Shown piece by piece: positions 43,987 through 58,019 of a stretch of 64,000 nucleotides of DNA. The notes beneath the pieces were generated by a model. The model worked only from the letters and a program-made list of their open reading frames with translations. It was not told the origin of the DNA and made no database searches. The stretch is taken from contig CP073744.1 of assembly GCA_024397955.1 (NCBI GenBank), positions 2,367,001 through 2,431,000 on the forward strand, read 5' to 3'. The translations under genes were made by a program, and so were the position numbers. Every line of letters begins with the position of its first letter. The stretch's first letter is position 1. This DNA comes from a bacterium SCSIO 12696. Its GTDB lineage: Bacteria > Pseudomonadota > Gammaproteobacteria > Pseudomonadales > Porticoccaceae.

Positions 43987-44970
43987 TCAGTTGTCGGATG
44001 ACGCATTAAGCATGGTTGCCGCATATTCTATCGCAGTCTCAAGACTGCCGCAGTCGATGTTGCCAGTGCCTGCGAGATCCAAGGCAGTGCCGTGGTCGAC
44101 AGAGGTACGAATAATGGGCAGGCCCAGAGTGATATTTACTGCGGCACCAAAACCCTTGTATTTCAATACCGGCAATCCTTGATCGTGATACATGGCCAAT
44201 ACTGCGTCAGCGGATTCCAGGTATTTTGGGGTGAATAATGTATCGGCAGGTAGCGGGCCAACAAGATTTATTCCTTGTTGCCGCAGCTTTTCCAGGGTTG
44301 GTTCAATAACGTCTATTTCCTCTCGCCCCAAGTGCCCGCCTTCTCCCGCATGGGGGTTGAGTCCACATATCAGGATTTGGGGGTGGGTCAGCCCGAATTT
44401 TTGCTGCAGGTCGGTGTGCAAAATGGCTATCACCTGTTCCAGCAGCTCACTGGTTATGGCATCAGCGACGTTTTTAAGTGGTAGATGCGTGGTAGCCAGC
44501 GCCACTCGCAAACCTTCAGTGGCCAGCATCATCACCACTTTCTCGGTGTTGGTTTGTTCAGCCAAAAACTCCGTGTGGCCGGAGAAAGCAATACCCGCGT
44601 TGTTAATAACACCTTTATGTACTGGGCCCGTAATCAATGCATTGCAATCACCCTGGATGCATTGAAGGGTCGCCTGTTGCAAGCAAGCTAATACATAGGA
44701 AGCGTTATTAGGGTTCAGTATTCCTGAGGTACAGGGGGTAACCAGTGGGACAGGGTATACAGCCAGTTCCCCCGGTTTTAAAGGCCGCGGCTGATTGCCG
44801 GGTTGTCGCAGGTTGAGTGGCAGGCCTAGGGTTTCTGCCCGTTGTTGCAGTAGTTCTGGATCGGCAAAAACTACGAGCTCGTGGGGTGATGCCTGCTGAG
44901 CTAATAAAATGGCTAAATCAGGCCCGATCCCGGCAGGTTCGCCGGGTGTGAGGGCCAAACGCAACGTCAT
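43987..44970 (-). CDS. pdxA: 4-hydroxythreonine-4-phosphate dehydrogenase PdxA
   Basis: A 327-residue PdxA with [30 protein letters not shown] (metal-binding His), and [16 protein letters not shown] containing the second His. It oxidises 4-phosphohydroxy-threonine in pyridoxal phosphate synthesis. Its start overlaps the surA stop by one base, and rsmA follows after the palindromic element. Confidence 0.97.
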   Translation of the reverse strand: MTLRLALTPGEPAGIGPDLAILLAQQASPHELVVFADPELLQQRAETLGLPLNLRQPGNQPRPLKPGELAVYPVPLVTPCTSGILNPNNASYVLACLQQATLQCIQGDCNALITGPVHKGVINNAGIAFSGHTEFLAEQTNTEKVVMMLATEGLRVALATTHLPLKNVADAITSELLEQVIAILHTDLQQKFGLTHPQILICGLNPHAGEGGHLGREEIDVIEPTLEKLRQQGINLVGPLPADTLFTPKYLESADAVLAMYHDQGLPVLKYKGFGAAVNITLGLPIIRTSVDHGTALDLAGTGNIDCGSLETAIEYAATMLNASSDN

Positions 44971-46274
44971 TACAACTTTAACTCGATGTAAAAGTCAGAA
45001 CGCATTTCCTGCAACCAGATAGCTTTCTCTTCATCGAACTTGCTGTTGCGAATGACGTCGGCAAACCGGTTTTGCATCGCAACTTTGCCGAAGTCCTTCT
45101 CTCGGCGCTCGGTCACTTCCAGAATGTGCCAGCCGAACTGGCTGCGGAAGGGAGAGCTGATTTCATTGGTTTCTACCGATTGCATTACCTGCAAAAATTC
45201 CGGTACCAGCAAGCCTTCCTCTACGGTTGCCCAGCCCAGGTCACCGCCTTGTTGCTTGGAACCAGGGTCTTCGGAAAATTCTTTGGCTAAATCAGCAAAA
45301 TCTTCGCCGTCGGCAATACGTTGGCGCAGTGCTGACAGTTCTTCGTAAGCGGCCTCGTCGTCGCGGATGGCGTTGGTGGGTACCAGAATGTGACGGACCT
45401 TGTGCTGTTGCAACATCATCTGAGGTTCGCCGCCTTTGCGATCATGCACTTTCAGAATATGTAAGCCAGCGTCACTGCGAATGGGATCAGAGATATCGCC
45501 ACTGTTCATATCAGCAACCGCCGGGCGGAATTTCGCAGGTAATTGCACCGGTTTTTTCCAGCCCAGGTCACCGCCTTTCAGGGCGTTCGGGCCTTTGGAG
45601 TGGGTAATCGCCAGTTGCTGGAAATTGGCGCCTTCACGCAACTGTTTCACGAGGTTGTCAGCGTCTGCCGTGGCGGATATGACTTCTTCTTTGCTGGCAC
45701 TTGCAGGCAGAGGCAACAAAATATGGCCGATTTGGTAGCTGGCAGCAGTAGATGCCTGGCCTTGCTCAGAGGCCATTAGTTGTTCAATTTCCTGCAAGGA
45801 TACGGGAATGCTGGCTTTGATCGCCTGTTCTTCGATGCGACGAATCACCAGTTGGTCGTGAATGTTGCGCCGCAGATCCGCCAGGCTATCTCCCTGTTGG
45901 TGTACCAGCTCTACCAATTGATCCAAGGTGATGCTCTGTTGAGAAGCGAGGGTTTGCAGGTGCTGGTTGATTTCCTGGTCGCTGACTCGCATACCACGTT
46001 CTTCCGCAAAGTTCAGAAGCAAACGCTCGTCCACCAGTTGTTCAAGAATCTGCTTTTTCAGCTCATTTTCTGGCGGTGGATCAATATTTTGCTGTTGTAA
46101 GCGCTTCAATACGTCTTGCAGTCGGTTTTCCAGCTCGCTCTGCATCACCACATTATTGCCGACAATAGCCACTGTTCGGTCCAGGAAAATCTCCTGAGCC
46201 TGACTTGAGATGCTGAAGGTGAGTGCACTGGTCAGTGCCAAAGCGCATATGTGCTTGTTGAGTACGATTTTCAT
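44970..46274 (-). CDS. surA: Periplasmic chaperone / peptidyl-prolyl isomerase SurA
   Basis: Start at ATG 46274 gives 434 residues with a signal peptide ([22 protein letters not shown]), whereas the longer frame to 46340 would bury it and overlap lptD. After the N-terminal chaperone region ([20 protein letters not shown]) two parvulin domains are visible: [16 protein letters not shown] with [14 protein letters not shown], and [15 protein letters not shown] with [13 protein letters not shown]. It folds outer-membrane beta-barrel proteins, including LptD encoded just upstream (16-bp gap). Confidence 0.96.
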   Translation of the reverse strand: MKIVLNKHICALALTSALTFSISSQAQEIFLDRTVAIVGNNVVMQSELENRLQDVLKRLQQQNIDPPPENELKKQILEQLVDERLLLNFAEERGMRVSDQEINQHLQTLASQQSITLDQLVELVHQQGDSLADLRRNIHDQLVIRRIEEQAIKASIPVSLQEIEQLMASEQGQASTAASYQIGHILLPLPASASKEEVISATADADNLVKQLREGANFQQLAITHSKGPNALKGGDLGWKKPVQLPAKFRPAVADMNSGDISDPIRSDAGLHILKVHDRKGGEPQMMLQQHKVRHILVPTNAIRDDEAAYEELSALRQRIADGEDFADLAKEFSEDPGSKQQGGDLGWATVEEGLLVPEFLQVMQSVETNEISSPFRSQFGWHILEVTERREKDFGKVAMQNRFADVIRNSKFDEEKAIWLQEMRSDFYIELKL

Positions 46275-46290
46275 AGCGGTATTCTTTAGA

Positions 46291-48963
46291 TCATTGCTCT
46301 TCGGGTTGATAGCCGTAAATGCCTTCTTCCAATAGATCATCTACTCGACTACTGGTTCCTGCCAGGCCTTTTAGCTGTATTTGGAAAAAGATACCCTCAT
46401 CTTCTTCCAGGTTGCTGCTGGGCAGCAGGCGCAGATCGTCGCGCTGGATCCAACGCCGCGCCACAACACTGGCACGCCAACAGCAACTGTTGTATTCCAC
46501 ACCGGCAAAAGTTTCAAGGTTACGGCTATTGGTAAAGTCGTAATTCCAACGAGCGATCAGGCTCAGATTGCCTACCAGTGGGTAAATTGTGGAGATGTCA
46601 CCTTGCTCAATATTCTGGTCTTGTAAGAAGGTAAACGCGGGATCGGTAGCGCTGCGTACAACCCGTGCAGTATTGCGAGTGTAACGGTAGCCCAGATTGA
46701 AAATACGGTTGTTGCCGTCATTGTAACGGAAACCCACACTGCCTCGATCAATGCGGTCCAGGTCAGTATCCCAAGTGGTGTCGCCAAGGAACTGCCAGCG
46801 GTCGGAGATTTGCCAGTTTAGCTCTGCAGCGATGGGAGAGCTATTACGGGTGAGGTTGTTGATATCGATCGCAGACCTTTCATTGATAGTGTCATCATTT
46901 TCATTCACCACGCCATCGCCATTGCTATCCAATTGCAAAATATCAGTAAGAACAGCGTTTTCAATTTCCTCATTAAGGGTAGTAGTGCGATCTTCAAAAT
47001 AGAAAATCTGGCCAATGCTAGCACTTAACCACTCCCGGCCATTGGTGTCGATAAAGCGTGTTGTCAGGCCAAAGCTCGCTTGTTTGCTGTCACCCAGGCG
47101 ATCACCGCCGCTAAAACGGTCTTTGCGCCACAGTGAACTAAAGCCAAATGTCTGCTCGCTAGTGTCAAAATCCGGTAAATCAGTTTGGACCTCTTGTTCC
47201 GCGTAGAGCAGGAATAGCCTCGGTTCCAGAGTTTGTGTGTGACTGTCCGAATCGCGCTCAAAAAACAGGCCGGTATCTATGTAGGCCAGTGGTGCTGTTG
47301 CTGATGGTGAGGTGTCCGGTAATTGCCCAAGATTCTCATCCAGGTTGTAGCTGATATGGCGCAACTCGACGCCGGGGGTAAAGAAGCCCCATTGCCACTG
47401 GTTTGCCCACTCCAATCCCCAGTCAAATCGAGCACGATCGCCAGTTTGGAAGCTGGTTTCATCGCTGTGTTCAAAAGCCACCGCGTGTTGATTCAATGTC
47501 AGGGTAACGCCACCACCCAAGTTGTAGGTGCCGTTGGCGTCGATTCGAGGCAGTTGTTTAAACGGCTCACTAAACGGCTGATCGGGGTCGATAAATATGG
47601 TCTGAAACTGCTCCCCTTTAAAGGAAAACTGCCAGTTATCGGTGTTGTAGCCCAATTGCACTTTCTGCGTCAGGTGGGTGGTGCTGTTGTCTTCCAGGGT
47701 GTTTATGCCCAGGTCGCGAATAAACAGATTATCGCTGACCTTGGTGTAATCCACTTCGGTGGTAAATGTGCCATTGCCCAAAGGTAATGAGCCATTATGA
47801 CGAAGGATGCGCGACCAGCGATCTTCACCGATGGTGCTTTCCAGGGAGTTATTGCTGCTATCTCCGCCGTCGTCGTCACCAAGCCAGGAAGCCTGCAGTT
47901 CTGTATAGCCCCAGCTGGACAGGTGGCGAAACTCGGCTTCAATCATATTGCCCCGCTCCTGAATGTAACGGGGTGTCAGTGTCAGGTCGTAGTTATCCGC
48001 CAAGTTGATGTAGTAGGGCACCGAAAAGTCTGCGCCATTGCGGCCGCCAACTCCAAAGTTGGGGAATAACAAGCCGGTCTGGCGTTCATCCCCCAGCGGA
48101 AAGCGTACCCATGGCAGGTAAATAATGGGAATGTCTTTTACTTCAATGCGCACATTGCGTGCGGTAGCGGTATTTTTTTCGGTGTCGATGTCCACACGGC
48201 CAGTCACCAGTTGCCAAGCGTTGCTGTCGGGGGGGCAGCTGGTGTAAGTCACGTCCTCAATTCGGTAGTTTTCATCTTCGCTGCGAACCAGTTGGCTGGC
48301 GGTACCGCGAACCCTGGCTTCTGGAAACACAAAGGCCGCGTTGTCCACTTCAACCGCGCCGGACTCCATATTGAGTTTGGCGCTGTCGCCCATCAACAGC
48401 AGGTTAGGCTCGCTGATACGGATATTGCCGTCGAAGTTCGCGGTATTGTTGGGGGCGTCAATCACGCCTGTGTCACTGTTGAGCGTGCGGTTGCCTTGGG
48501 TGATATCGACATTGCCCTTCAGGGTAATCAGCTTTTGCGATTCCTGTTGCCAATCGGCCTGGACATTTACCGGTGCAGTGTCCGGATTGTCACTGCCGTC
48601 CACGGATTTCTGTGGAGCCACATAAATGCCGCAACACCCGGTGGCAATTTGCTGTTGTTGCTCTTCGGTCAGCTGGGACTTTTCTACCCAGCCCAGGCGT
48701 TGGGCCAGAGGTGTAGATGAGGCAGTCGGCTGCGATTGACTGGGAGCGGGCAAACGGACTGGATTAACACCAGCGCTGGGTGCCCGGCTGTCTTCGCCCA
48801 GCTGTCGACAGTCCCAACCGCTACCGTCTTCACTGGGCTGGCAGTCCCACTCGACGTCCTGTTGGGCAACAGCAGGCAGTGTGATGGCCGATACCGCCAG
48901 CAGGCTTAAATATCGGGTTACGGCTAAATGAAGTGGCCTGCGAGAGAGAGCGGGTAAAGGCAT
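46291..48963 (-). CDS. lptD: LPS-assembly outer-membrane protein LptD
   Basis: An 890-residue protein with an N-terminal signal peptide (TLPAVAQQ end), an OstA/LptA-like beta-jellyroll (VNVQADWQQESQKLITLKGN) and a long C-terminal beta-barrel with aromatic-ended strands. Cys pairs CCGIY near residue 108-110 and SCCWRA near the C-terminus, plus Cys residues at the extreme N-terminus, resemble the disulfide arrangement that controls LptD maturation. It inserts LPS into the outer leaflet with LptE (lipoprotein encoded at 53161). A weak promoter for it is at 49034-49062. Confidence 0.96.
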   Translation of the reverse strand: MPLPALSRRPLHLAVTRYLSLLAVSAITLPAVAQQDVEWDCQPSEDGSGWDCRQLGEDSRAPSAGVNPVRLPAPSQSQPTASSTPLAQRLGWVEKSQLTEEQQQQIATGCCGIYVAPQKSVDGSDNPDTAPVNVQADWQQESQKLITLKGNVDITQGNRTLNSDTGVIDAPNNTANFDGNIRISEPNLLLMGDSAKLNMESGAVEVDNAAFVFPEARVRGTASQLVRSEDENYRIEDVTYTSCPPDSNAWQLVTGRVDIDTEKNTATARNVRIEVKDIPIIYLPWVRFPLGDERQTGLLFPNFGVGGRNGADFSVPYYINLADNYDLTLTPRYIQERGNMIEAEFRHLSSWGYTELQASWLGDDDGGDSSNNSLESTIGEDRWSRILRHNGSLPLGNGTFTTEVDYTKVSDNLFIRDLGINTLEDNSTTHLTQKVQLGYNTDNWQFSFKGEQFQTIFIDPDQPFSEPFKQLPRIDANGTYNLGGGVTLTLNQHAVAFEHSDETSFQTGDRARFDWGLEWANQWQWGFFTPGVELRHISYNLDENLGQLPDTSPSATAPLAYIDTGLFFERDSDSHTQTLEPRLFLLYAEQEVQTDLPDFDTSEQTFGFSSLWRKDRFSGGDRLGDSKQASFGLTTRFIDTNGREWLSASIGQIFYFEDRTTTLNEEIENAVLTDILQLDSNGDGVVNENDDTINERSAIDINNLTRNSSPIAAELNWQISDRWQFLGDTTWDTDLDRIDRGSVGFRYNDGNNRIFNLGYRYTRNTARVVRSATDPAFTFLQDQNIEQGDISTIYPLVGNLSLIARWNYDFTNSRNLETFAGVEYNSCCWRASVVARRWIQRDDLRLLPSSNLEEDEGIFFQIQLKGLAGTSSRVDDLLEEGIYGYQPEEQ

Positions 48964-49033
48964 GAGTTGCGACTTGTCGGCTGTTGTTATGGGTAATGGT
49001 TATGGACAATTGTTATACGCGATACAAACGACC

Positions 49034-49062
49034 ATTGTAACCGAACGGTATACAGATGACAG
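49034..49062 (-). promoter_or_regulatory. Possible lptD promoter
   Basis: Reading the - strand, CTGTCA (-35, 49062-49057) and TACAAT (-10, 49039-49034) are separated by 17 bp. The -35 matches four and the -10 five of six consensus positions. It lies 70 bp before lptD in the divergent gap with amgK. No sigma-E-type consensus was seen. Confidence 0.4.
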
Positions 49063-49088
49063 GTCGCAAACAAGGATAAATAGAGTTG

Positions 49089-49117
49089 TTAACACGTCTC
49101 AACAGAGAGGGTAGAAT
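49089..49117 (+). promoter_or_regulatory. amgK-murU promoter
   Basis: TTAACA (49089-49094) and TAGAAT (49112-49117) each match the sigma-70 consensus at five of six positions, with a 17-bp spacer. The site lies inside the longest open frame of amgK, which therefore argues that the real start is the downstream ATG at 49131 or 49146. Confidence 0.6.
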
Positions 49118-49145
49118 CAGTGCCCTTTTAATGAGCTGTTACATC

Positions 49146-50904
<1,759 letters not shown>

Positions 50905-50905
<1 letters not shown>

Positions 50906-51294
50906 TGACATCCCTGCTGTTGCCTGGAAGGCAGTTTTGGACGTGGACATTTGCAGGCTCGCTGGCGCTGATTGCAGCGTTGTCGCTGGCCCCCATGTCT
51001 GGTGGTGAGCCCTGGTTTCCCCACCAGGATAAACTGCACCATGGTCTTGCGTATGTGTATTTCTACGGTCTGGGCTGGTGGGCGCTATTTTACAACCGGG
51101 GCTTTTCTGGGCAAAGAAATTTGGCGTTGCTGTTACTGGGCTATGGGATACTGATCGAGCTGTTGCAGGGGGCAACGGGGTACCGCTCAATGGAGTGGTT
51201 GGATTTATTGGCCAATATCCTCGGTATTGGTACAGGCTGGTTGCTCGTCAGAGCAGTGGCAAAGCAGCTCTTTCAGCGCTTAGCTCATCGGTAA
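50905..51294 (+). CDS. VanZ-like membrane protein
   Basis: A 129-residue protein with about four hydrophobic helices and the VanZ-like pattern: SLAPMSGGEPWFPHQDKLHH at the first loop, FYGLGWWALFY, LIELLQGATGYRSMEWLDLL and a final glycine-rich helix. VanZ confers low teicoplanin resistance in enterococci; in Gram-negatives its role is unknown. Overlap with murU (TAATG) suggests one transcript with the recycling genes. Confidence 0.75.
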
Positions 51295-51315
51295 TTCGGC
51301 GCAACCAATGCCCTG

Positions 51316-52044
51316 TCATCGACCTTCTGGTGTGTATTCTCCGCCAACCACCTGAATAGGCTGTTGAGACGTGCCGTCGGTCACCCAGGCGGCAATCGCG
51401 TAATTATCTGATGGGTGCATAATCATTGGCAGGCGACCGTTCCAGCCATGCTTGCCGACTGGATAGCTGCCGAAACCCACCACCACAAAATCGTGAGCCA
51501 GGGTTTTATTGCGGTTTTCTCCGCGAGTCACTTTATTGTTCAGGCCCATGCCCAATATGGCGATATTGAGTTCGCGACCATTTTTGCCATCAAAGCTAGC
51601 ACTGAATGTTTTACCGTCGATCGACAGTGCCAAATTACCAGCTTGTACTGGCTTTGCTGTTGGCAGCGCGCTTTGGTGTTGGAAAAAGCCTCGCCATTCT
51701 CTGCCATTCAATAAAAACCCAGGGGTGTAAATATTGGAAATCGCACCGGTGCTGGCGTAGTTGCGTTGGCGTTGGTCGTACTTTTCGCTGGCGAAATCAT
51801 CTTCCCAGCCAATCCAGTCCCAGTAGGCGACATGAAAGGCAACGGGTACAAATTGGGTCCACAAGCCACTGTTTTGCTTCTGTCGAGATAGCCAACGATC
51901 TGCCGGAGGGCAGCTGCTACAACCTTCAGAGGTGTAAAGCTCCAGCAGTTGCACCTGCTGTTTGCCACTTTGGTAGGTTTCTGCGCTGGCAAATCCGCAG
52001 GCAAGTGCCAGCAGTACAGCCGCCAGGATTGTTTTTGGGTGCAT
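51316..52044 (-). CDS. Secreted DUF1223 (thioredoxin-like) protein
   Basis: A 242-residue protein with signal peptide (LLALACGFASA, cleaved before ETYQ). The conserved start of DUF1223 is clear: VQLLELYTSEGCSSCPPADR, with a CxxC pair, followed by VPVAFHVAYWDWIGWEDDFA and SNIYTPGFLLNGREW. The fold is thioredoxin-like, so a periplasmic disulfide or redox role is possible, but no activity has been established for the family. It is convergent with the VanZ gene and downstream of holA on the same strand. Confidence 0.8.
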   Translation of the reverse strand: MHPKTILAAVLLALACGFASAETYQSGKQQVQLLELYTSEGCSSCPPADRWLSRQKQNSGLWTQFVPVAFHVAYWDWIGWEDDFASEKYDQRQRNYASTGAISNIYTPGFLLNGREWRGFFQHQSALPTAKPVQAGNLALSIDGKTFSASFDGKNGRELNIAILGMGLNNKVTRGENRNKTLAHDFVVVGFGSYPVGKHGWNGRLPMIMHPSDNYAIAAWVTDGTSQQPIQVVGGEYTPEGR

Positions 52045-52104
52045 GGGTATCTCCGCTCAATGCACCTTAGTACCTGTCGGGCCGCGGTGGTTCCGTTAAC
52101 TTTG

Positions 52105-53154
52105 TTAGTTCTGAGGTGTTACTGCCATTTTTACAGTGGCACCGGACAAGGCAGGGGTGCCAGAAAGGTTGAGTACCAACTCGGTGAGGTTTTGCCAGGG
52201 GTCGTCGCCAGCGAGACCTTTTATGGATTGGTCGGTATTGCGGCACAGGCGCAACATGGCTCGCAGCTGGGGCCCCTGCAGGCGTCGCAGTGCTTGTTTA
52301 TAGACGGGTTGGCGTTTGTCCCATACCCCGGCGCTTTTTAGCGCTCGTTCCAGGTGTTCACCGTTGCGATGGGCGTCACTGGCTTTTAATAAGATACGGA
52401 TTTCCCGGCTCAATGCCCAGAGTATTACCGGCGGCTCGGAACCTTCCTCTCGCAAACCACGGAGAGTACGAGCCGCACTTTGGGCATCCCCCATAAGGAT
52501 TTTATCCACCAAGGCGAATACATTGTATCGAGCACTGTCTGCCACAACCGTCGACATGGTGGTGGCGTCCACTTCGTTGTCACTGGTTAGCAACTTCAGC
52601 TTTTCAATTTCTTGCACCGCGGCCAACAGGTTGCCTTCCACTCGGTCAGCCAGTATCTCCACTGCCTGCTGGCTCGCTTTTATTCCGGCTTGTTGAAGGC
52701 GCTGGCCAATCCAGCGAGGCAATTGGTTGGGTTGTACGGGCCAGGTTTGTACCAATACTCCGCAGCTGTCTAATGCTTTTACCCATTTACCCCGCTGGGT
52801 AGCCGCGTCCAGTTTGGGGGCAATCACCAACAGCAGGTTATCGGCACTCGCATGTTGGCAGTACTCCTGAATAGCCTTGCTGCCTTTGTCGCCAGGTTTG
52901 CCGGTAGGGATGCGCAGTTCAAGAATTTTTTTGTCGGCAAACAGGGACAGGCTGTTGGCTTCGGTAAGTAACTGATTCCAGTCGAAACCCACTTCACCGT
53001 GAAACAGTTCCCGCTCGTTAAAACCCTGGGCACGAGCGGCAGCACGAATGGTGTCGCAGGCCTCCTGTACCAACAGTGGTTCTTCGCCAAATACCAGGTA
53101 TACCGGCGCCAGTTGTTGCAGGTGGCGGGATAACTGTTCAGGCTTGATCTTCAC
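52105..53154 (-). CDS. holA: DNA polymerase III delta subunit
   Basis: A 349-residue delta subunit of the clamp loader (PVYLVFGEEPLLVQEACDTI start; NLLAAVQEIEKLKLL and a C-terminal helical collar). It opens the beta clamp. It follows lptE by 6 bp, the conserved lptE-holA neighbourhood. Confidence 0.95.
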   Translation of the reverse strand: MKIKPEQLSRHLQQLAPVYLVFGEEPLLVQEACDTIRAAARAQGFNERELFHGEVGFDWNQLLTEANSLSLFADKKILELRIPTGKPGDKGSKAIQEYCQHASADNLLLVIAPKLDAATQRGKWVKALDSCGVLVQTWPVQPNQLPRWIGQRLQQAGIKASQQAVEILADRVEGNLLAAVQEIEKLKLLTSDNEVDATTMSTVVADSARYNVFALVDKILMGDAQSAARTLRGLREEGSEPPVILWALSREIRILLKASDAHRNGEHLERALKSAGVWDKRQPVYKQALRRLQGPQLRAMLRLCRNTDQSIKGLAGDDPWQNLTELVLNLSGTPALSGATVKMAVTPQN

Positions 53155-53160
53155 AGTGGC

Positions 53161-53664
53161 TCAGGGAGTCTGTTTGGACAATGCCAGTAAGCGGCGAGTA
53201 AGCTGACGCACCAGATCAGATAGCAACTCTTGCTGCACCAGTTCGGACTCATCGGCTTTGCCGATAATCTGACTTTCATCAAAGTCCAAAGAGCGCTCTG
53301 CACGCAGAACCGTATCGGGAAGCAGTACATCGCCGTTACTGCCCAGTACGGTGACGGTCACTTCTTCCACCACAGTTTGTTCCGCAGCACGAGCACTGCT
53401 GGTAATACTGGCGGTGCGGCTGTCGCTGGATTCTCTTACAACAACCACTTGGTATTGGGCGTCTTCCGGCTGTTCAGTGATGGTAATGCCCTGGCTGTTG
53501 AAATCGTTCTTCAGCAAGCGGGCAAAACCACTATGGGGCATAGCGGAGCGTATATGAACACTTTCCAGCCCTGCTGCATCCAAGCCGCCGCGGAGGTGCC
53601 AGCCGCAGGCAGTGGTAAGCAGCAAACCAGTGAGGATTAGCCCGTTAATCACTATTTTTTTCAT
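53161..53664 (-). CDS. lptE: LPS-assembly lipoprotein LptE
   Basis: Start at ATG 53664 gives 167 residues; the longer frame (to 53715) would overlap leuS and put extra residues before the lipoprotein signal (ILTGLLLTTACGWHLRG, lipobox LTTAC). The mature GWHLRGG start is a hallmark of LptE. It plugs the LptD barrel in the outer membrane. It lies between leuS and holA. Confidence 0.94.
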   Translation of the reverse strand: MKKIVINGLILTGLLLTTACGWHLRGGLDAAGLESVHIRSAMPHSGFARLLKNDFNSQGITITEQPEDAQYQVVVVRESSDSRTASITSSARAAEQTVVEEVTVTVLGSNGDVLLPDTVLRAERSLDFDESQIIGKADESELVQQELLSDLVRQLTRRLLALSKQTP

Positions 53665-53701
53665 GTTTTGCACCTGTCTTTTGCCACCTTGAGCTGCGAG
53701 G

Positions 53702-56341
<2,640 letters not shown>

Positions 56342-56463
56342 TTAAAAAGTAAGCGGGCAATTATACGGGCAACCATGGGGGATACATAGGCCTTGAGACT
56401 GAAGACTTGTCGTACTTTCGAAATGGCTTAGTAGATTACAACCTGCAGCTGATTAAATATCTT

Positions 56464-56497
56464 TTTATTTACATTTATTGTGTTTAATGTAAATAAA
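56464..56497. promoter_or_regulatory. Operator-like palindrome upstream of efflux promoter
   Basis: TTTATTTACATT (56464-56475) and AATGTAAATAAA (56486-56497) are perfect 12-base inverted arms around TATTGTGTTT. The palindrome ends 3 bp before the -35 box of the efflux promoter. It looks like a dimer-binding operator of TetR- or other helix-turn-helix type; a transcript terminator is unlikely because it lacks GC pairs. Confidence 0.55.
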
Positions 56498-56500
56498 TTA

Positions 56501-56528
56501 TTGACATTAAATAATTATTGGGTATATT
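56501..56528 (+). promoter_or_regulatory. Efflux operon promoter
   Basis: TTGACA (perfect -35, 56501-56506) and TATATT (five-of-six -10, 56523-56528), spacer 16 bp. The predicted transcript starts about 55 bp before the outer-membrane factor ATG (56592). Confidence 0.75.
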
Positions 56529-56591
56529 TCGCGCAATTGTTCATATCGCTGGCGGAATTGATCCAGCGTTGTTCGTACTTGGGAGAGACTG

Positions 56592-58019
56592 ATGATCGGG
56601 GTACACCCTAAAAAACTACTTGGTCCCATTGTGGGATTGGCCACGCTGGTGCTCGCAGGTTGCGCAGTCGTTGGTCCAGACTACGATGCCCCTCCAAAAG
56701 TCGATGTGCCGGATGCCTGGAATCATCAGCTGGGCGGTTCCGCACAGGATCTAAGCCAGTGGTGGCAGCAGTTAAATGACCCGGCTTTGGAGTCCCTGAT
56801 TGCCCGCGCCAATAGCAGTAGCCTGGACTTGCGCATTGCCTTGGCGCGAATTGAAGAGGCGAGTGCTCAATATGGGGTGGCGTCTTCGGCCTCTTATCCC
56901 AGCGTGGATGTGATTGGCAGCGCCAGGCGCAGCAGTGTAGGTGGAGATGTGGTGGACATTCCGGTAAGTACGGACGACTTTGAAGCCATTGGTTCGTCCC
57001 TCGCTTGGGAAATTGATCTGTTTGGCCGCATCCGTCGCCAGCAACAGGCGGCAAAGGCACAGTTTGAAGCGACTGTTGAGGGTTTTCGCGGAGTGCAAGT
57101 GTCTCTCAATGCTGAAGTTGCGCAAACCTACGTCGAGGTAAGAACACTGCAAAAGCGCCTGGAGTTGGCTAGTAAGAACGTATCCAATCAACGTGAAACG
57201 CTTAAGGTGGTGAAAGCGCGCTATAAAGCAGAGCTGACTTCAGAGTTGGATGTAAATCAGGCTGAGCAAAATTTGGCTGGCTCTGAGTCCTCCATTCCAC
57301 AATTAAATGCCGGGTTGGCTCGTGCGGTAAACCGCCTTGCAGTTTTACTGGGTCAGAACCCCGGTGCACTTAATACTGAACTGTCAAAAATCTATCCAAT
57401 ACCGGTGGTGCCCGATGGTATTGCCTTGTCGATTCCCCGTGAGATTTTGCGGCAGCGCCCGGATATTCGCCGCGCAGAACGGCAGTTGGCTGCTCAGACT
57501 GCCAGAGTAGGTGTGGCAACCGCCAACCTCTATCCGCGGCTTTCCTTGAGTGGCATTTTTGCCGCCACTGGCTCAAGCAGTGAATCTACCTTGTGGTCGT
57601 TTGGGCCGAACTTGTCCTGGAATATTTTTGACGCGAGTCGTAAGCGTCGTTTGATCGACATTGAAGATGCCAGGGTGGAGCAGGCTAGGGCGGCCTATGA
57701 GAAAACTGTGCTGGCTGCATTTGAAGATGTGGAAAGTGGCTTGATTGGTTATCAACAAGAGCTGCAGCGCCTGAAGTACCTCAACAAATCCGTGGGTGCT
57801 GCTCAAAAGACTGTCAATGTCGCCAAGTCCCAATACAAAAATGGTTTGACCAATTTCCAAACGGTACTGGATGCCGAACGTGTGCTGTTTGCCGAAGAAG
57901 ATCGCCTTGCGAATTCGCAGGGCATGCTGGTTCGTTATCTGGTGAGTATTTATCGAGCTATGGGTGGTGGTTGGAGTCAGGCCCAAGCCATTGAACTGAA
58001 TGCCAAGGAGACAAAGTAA
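56592..58019 (+). CDS. Outer-membrane factor of RND efflux pump (NodT/OprM family lipoprotein)
   Basis: A 475-residue TolC-like channel protein with a lipoprotein signal (GLATLVLAGC, then AVVGPDY), DAWNHQL, LIARANSSSLDLRIALARIE and the repeated helical halves of the family. GPNLSWNIFDASRKRRLIDI is the second-half repeat. It forms the trimeric outer-membrane duct. GGGAGAGACTG upstream gives a ribosome-binding site. Its stop overlaps the adaptor ATG (TAATG). Confidence 0.92.
   Translation: MIGVHPKKLLGPIVGLATLVLAGCAVVGPDYDAPPKVDVPDAWNHQLGGSAQDLSQWWQQLNDPALESLIARANSSSLDLRIALARIEEASAQYGVASSASYPSVDVIGSARRSSVGGDVVDIPVSTDDFEAIGSSLAWEIDLFGRIRRQQQAAKAQFEATVEGFRGVQVSLNAEVAQTYVEVRTLQKRLELASKNVSNQRETLKVVKARYKAELTSELDVNQAEQNLAGSESSIPQLNAGLARAVNRLAVLLGQNPGALNTELSKIYPIPVVPDGIALSIPREILRQRPDIRRAERQLAAQTARVGVATANLYPRLSLSGIFAATGSSSESTLWSFGPNLSWNIFDASRKRRLIDIEDARVEQARAAYEKTVLAAFEDVESGLIGYQQELQRLKYLNKSVGAAQKTVNVAKSQYKNGLTNFQTVLDAERVLFAEEDRLANSQGMLVRYLVSIYRAMGGGWSQAQAIELNAKETK

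Noticed and set aside
49086..49145. N-terminal extension of AmgK
   Set aside because: This part overlaps a good sigma-70 promoter (TTAACA-17-TAGAAT) and the family starts near the later ATG.
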